Shown here in pieces: positions 7,359 to 9,060 of a DNA stretch of 9,060 nt. The stretch is from an uncultured Pseudomonadota bacterium (GTDB lineage Bacteria; Pseudomonadota; Gammaproteobacteria; Burkholderiales; SG8-39). The notes beneath the pieces are model-generated. The model saw only the letters and a program-made list of their open reading frames with translations, made no database searches and was not told where the DNA came from. Made by a program: the position numbers and the translations under genes. Position 1 is the first letter of the stretch; each line of letters starts with the position of its first letter. The stretch covers positions 1 through 9,060 of the forward strand of contig CAITSH010000515.1 of NCBI GenBank assembly GCA_903895005.1, given 5' to 3'.

Positions 7359-8235
7359 GCGCGGGCCGCAGGCCGGATACACTTATTTCGGCTTGATGCT
7401 GGCCATACTGGCGGCTTCGCTGGCCGTTTCAGCCGGGGCGACCCGGCTGACCAATGACATGCGCCGCGACAAGGAGGCGGAGCTGTTGTTTGCCGGCGAC
7501 GAAATCCGCCGCGCCCTCGAGCTCTACCACAGCAAGAACACGGCGGGCATGCAGCCTTTCCCGCGCACGCTCGATGCGCTGTTACGCGACCCGAACCAGC
7601 TTTCGGTGCAGCGCTACCTGCGCAAGATTTATCGCGATCCGATGCATGATCCGGATGTGCCCGGCGCTTCGGCTGAGAACGGTTTCTGGGTGCTGATTCG
7701 CGATGGCAACGGACAAATTGTCGGGGTGCGTTCCAATTCGATGCGCGAGCCGCTGCGCACCTCCGGGTTTCCCAAGCAATACGAGGGCTTTCGTCAGGCC
7801 AAACGCTATGCCGACTGGCAGTTTCTTGCGGCTGGCGGCGTGCCGGTCGATCCCAAAGCAGGGAATGTCGCAGAGCCGAGAGCCTTTATTCCGACACCGG
7901 TCGTGCCTGCGGTACCGGTAGCACCGCAGCAGCCGTTGGCACCGCCACCGCCACCGCCGCCGCCGCCGCCGCCGCCACCACCACCACCACCGCAGGAGCT
8001 GGTGGTACCGGCGGCGCCCGTGACAGCCCCGGTCCCGCCACCGGCGCCCGCCCCGCCGGCCCCTGCGGTCGCGCCGCCTGCCTCGCCCAACGCGGCCGAT
8101 GCAGCTGCGCCCGCCGCCCCTGCCGCGCCCGCTGCCAGCGCGCCGGCGGCGCCTGCCCCGGCCGCCCCGGCGGAACCGGCGCAGCCGTCCTCGAGCCCGC
8201 AGCCTTTTGTCATTCGCGCGCCGGCCGGTTTCTGA
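7345..8235 (+). CDS. Atypical third pseudopilin with 17-proline tract and Pro/Ala-rich tail
   Basis: Prepilin-like protein of 296 residues. The leader MKTGRRGPQAG is followed by YTYFGLML; cleavage is expected between Gly11 and Tyr12. Mature position 5 is Gly (Gly16) instead of the usual Glu, as in minor subunits such as GspK. The hydrophobic helix runs to about 30. Next come RRDKEAELLFAGDEIRRALELY (40-61), FPRTLDALLRDP (72-83) and KIYRDPM (94-100), a GspG-like layout, then YADW (155-158), matching the C-terminal motif of the two preceding pseudopilins. Instead of ending there it continues about 138 residues as a low-complexity tail with 17 prolines in a row (200-216), then PAP/APAA repeats and a final FVIRAPAGF. 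ATG 7345 overlaps the upstream gene by 14 bp; upstream in-frame sequence is only a shadow. A role as tip or connector subunit is inference. Confidence 0.82.
   Translation: MKTGRRGPQAGYTYFGLMLAILAASLAVSAGATRLTNDMRRDKEAELLFAGDEIRRALELYHSKNTAGMQPFPRTLDALLRDPNQLSVQRYLRKIYRDPMHDPDVPGASAENGFWVLIRDGNGQIVGVRSNSMREPLRTSGFPKQYEGFRQAKRYADWQFLAAGGVPVDPKAGNVAEPRAFIPTPVVPAVPVAPQQPLAPPPPPPPPPPPPPPPPPQELVVPAAPVTAPVPPPAPAPPAPAVAPPASPNAADAAAPAAPAAPAASAPAAPAPAAPAEPAQPSSSPQPFVIRAPAGF
7942..7992 (+). repeat. Triplet repeat (CCR)17 encoding 17 prolines
   Basis: Seventeen consecutive CCG or CCA codons, arranged as alternating CCG/CCA, then a CCG block, then a CCA block and a final CCG. The block structure looks like slippage-driven growth of two triplet repeats. 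The unit keeps the frame, so length variation would alter only the polyproline spacer of the third pseudopilin. The run is the longest simple-sequence repeat in the window. Confidence 0.95.
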
Positions 8236-8259
8236 TCCGACCGGCAGCGGACGATTGTT

Positions 8260-8274
8260 GTTACGTAACGTTAC
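8260..8274. promoter_or_regulatory. Operator-like overlapping palindrome
   Basis: GTTACGTAACGTTAC is three alternating half-sites (GTTAC, GTAAC, GTTAC). Together they form two perfect overlapping 10-bp palindromes, at 8260-8269 and 8265-8274. It starts 25 bases after the last operon stop codon and 126 bases before the next start codon. That is a plausible regulator binding site, but I cannot assign it to a known regulator. Confidence 0.35.
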
Positions 8275-8389
8275 GCAAGACCGACGAGCCCGGCACAGAC
8301 CGGGCGGGTGCGCCTGCATAGACTCTCTTCCACGAACCGGTCGCCACGAGCGAACGGCCCTGTGGCAAAGCGATTTTTTTTATGTGCTT

Positions 8390-8394
8390 GGAGA
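8390..8394 (+). promoter_or_regulatory. Ribosome binding site of the secreted-protein gene
   Basis: GGAGA lies five bases before ATG 8400. This fixes that ATG as the start over the in-frame ATG at 8382, which is preceded only by a T run. Confidence 0.65.
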
Positions 8395-8399
8395 TTGTC

Positions 8400-9060
8400 A
8401 TGCATCGGACCCGTTTCCCGTTTATGAGCAAGCTGGCTTTGAGTATTCTGGCCGGGGTATCGCTCACTGTCGCAGGCGGCATGGAAACGGCTTTGGCGCA
8501 GACGCGAACCTTTACAGCGCCGGTGATCGCACCGGTGCCGCCGGTGCCGCCGGGCTTCGACATCACCGGCTTTATCCAGGATGCCACGCTCGATACCACC
8601 GGTGCGATTTGCAATCCGACCCATGCGCGCCTTGCAGGTGGAACCGTCACCCTGAACGGCCAGAAAGTCATCGTGCCGTGCAACACGATTTTGCAACTGC
8701 CCGCAGCGACGATGACCTGGGCTGATTTGTTCAAGACCGCCACCGGCCTCGCCCCGGCGGATATTGCGCCGGCCGGCCAGACCGGCCTTGCCCTTGCCGA
8801 CATGGTCGGTTCGACCACCGGCGCGACCGTCGCCCTCGCCACGCCGGGCCTGCTTAGCATGAAGACACGCTCGGACACGTCGGCGACTTTGCAGACGCGT
8901 TACAGCGCATCGCTGCCCTCGTATGAAATCCGCGTCGTAGGCAACGTTGTCAGCGGTCGCTATATCGCCGGGCTGGTGTTCGTGTCGCAGCAGTCGCTCA
9001 ATGCCGCGCAGGGCGTGATCAGCTGCATCGACTACGCCAGCGGCGAGATGCAGGTCGGCG
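8400..9060 (+). CDS. Exported protein of unknown family, 3' end cut by window
   Basis: The frame stays open from ATG 8400 to the window end (220 complete codons, no stop). The N-terminus is a clear Sec signal peptide: basic residues (RTR, K11), a hydrophobic core (about 12-26) and an ALA-QT cleavage site after Ala33. The mature start is Pro/Val-rich (APVIAPVPPVPPGF, 40-53), and the rest looks beta-rich. Two blocks stand out: FDITGFIQDATLDTTGAIC with LAGGTVTLNGQKVIVPCNT (53-96), and YEIRVVGN with RYIAGLVFVSQQSLN (175-201). Both have a G-x-I/V then V-x-G pattern reminiscent of small OB-like barrels, which is a weak inference. Cysteines at 71, 94 and 209 could form periplasmic or extracellular disulfides. 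I do not recognise a named family. Position after the secretion operon makes it a candidate substrate or surface partner. Its own good ribosome site and the 164-bp gap suggest separate regulation is possible. Confidence 0.8.
   Translation, partial: MHRTRFPFMSKLALSILAGVSLTVAGGMETALAQTRTFTAPVIAPVPPVPPGFDITGFIQDATLDTTGAICNPTHARLAGGTVTLNGQKVIVPCNTILQLPAATMTWADLFKTATGLAPADIAPAGQTGLALADMVGSTTGATVALATPGLLSMKTRSDTSATLQTRYSASLPSYEIRVVGNVVSGRYIAGLVFVSQQSLNAAQGVISCIDYASGEMQVG

Larger units (their letters stand above)
8236..8399 (+). other. Intergenic gap between pseudopilus operon and secreted-protein gene
   Basis: The only non-coding stretch of note (164 bp). It contains an overlapping palindrome (8260-8274), a GC-rich hairpin GCCCGG-CACAGA-CCGGGC (8288-8305) without a following T tract, a weak stem GCCAC/GTGGC (8343-8347 with 8362-8366), and eight Ts (8374-8381) seven bases after that stem. 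I see no well-spaced -35/-10 pair. Either transcription reads through from the operon, or the downstream gene has a promoter that does not match the sigma-70 consensus. It is locally less GC-rich than the flanking genes. Confidence 0.6.

Noticed and set aside
8288..8305. GC-rich hairpin as intrinsic terminator
   Set aside because: The 6-bp stem with a 6-base loop is sound, but a GC-rich stretch follows instead of a T tract.
7582..8319. Minus-strand frames with Arg/Trp- or Gly-rich runs
   Set aside because: They are produced by reading the proline triplet repeat on the opposite strand; no protein signature is present.
8343..8381. Stem GCCAC/GTGGC followed by eight Ts as terminator
   Set aside because: The stem is only 5 bp with a 14-base loop, and the T run is seven bases away. 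It also sits very close to the next start codon. It remains possible but is not supportable.
8382..8384. Upstream in-frame ATG as start of the secreted protein
   Set aside because: It follows directly on eight Ts with no ribosome site, and would add six residues before a signal peptide that is already complete from ATG 8400.
8099..8725. Plus-strand frame of 208 codons bridging the third pseudopilin, the gap and the secreted-protein gene
   Set aside because: It is out of frame with both supported genes and low-complexity over the pseudopilin part, with no start signal.
8261..8878. Minus-strand frame of 205 codons opposite the secreted-protein gene
   Set aside because: The plus-strand frame here has a ribosome site, a signal peptide and coherent protein character; the opposite frame has none of these.
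1..9060. tRNA, rRNA, CRISPR array, insertion sequence or phage attachment site
   Set aside because: I found no cloverleaf, rRNA segment, spaced direct repeats, transposase gene or terminal inverted repeats on either strand.

Overview
The window is GC-rich and carries nine closely packed plus-strand genes followed by the start of a tenth. Together they form most of a type II secretion / type IV pilus-like (T2SS/T4P) machine. The protein styles suggest a betaproteobacterium: an MshL/GspD-type secretin with a C-terminal cohesin-like domain, short GspG-like pseudopilins ending in Y-x-D-W, and a GYTYFG-type third pseudopilin. This lineage is inferred from family resemblance and GC content, since the window has no marker gene.

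Layout. 1-1457: GspE/PilB-type secretion ATPase, with its N-terminus cut off by the window edge. 1441-2265: divergent PilM/GspL-like cytoplasmic protein. 2262-2927: PilN-like. 2897-3466: PilO/GspM-like. 3463-4173: PilP/GspC-like protein with a nine-proline tract. 4170-6467: secretin lipoprotein with N-terminal TPR-like repeats and a C-terminal cohesin-like domain. 6470-6943 and 6933-7358: two GspG-like pseudopilins. 7345-8235: third, atypical pseudopilin with a 17-proline tract and a long Pro/Ala tail. 8236-8399: the only real intergenic gap (164 bp), holding an operator-like palindrome but no convincing terminator or promoter. 8400 to the end: start of a secreted protein of unknown family with a clear signal peptide.

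How they work together. The ATPase should power assembly of a short pseudopilus from the G-type subunits. The PilM/N/O-like proteins form the inner-membrane alignment platform, and the PilP-like protein should link it across the periplasm to the secretin pore. The secretin probably reaches the outer membrane by its own lipid anchor. From gspE to the third pseudopilin every junction overlaps by 4-31 bp or has a 2-bp gap, so these genes are almost certainly one translationally coupled operon. No polytopic GspF/PilC platform protein, prepilin peptidase or GspH/I/J-type minor pseudopilin gene lies in the window. The exported protein just downstream is a reasonable candidate for the cargo or a surface partner of the machine, but this is inferred from position only.

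The least ordinary elements are the cohesin-like domain on the secretin, the two polyproline tracts, the start codons embedded in the C-terminal Y-x-D-W codons of the pseudopilins, and the unrecognised exported protein.
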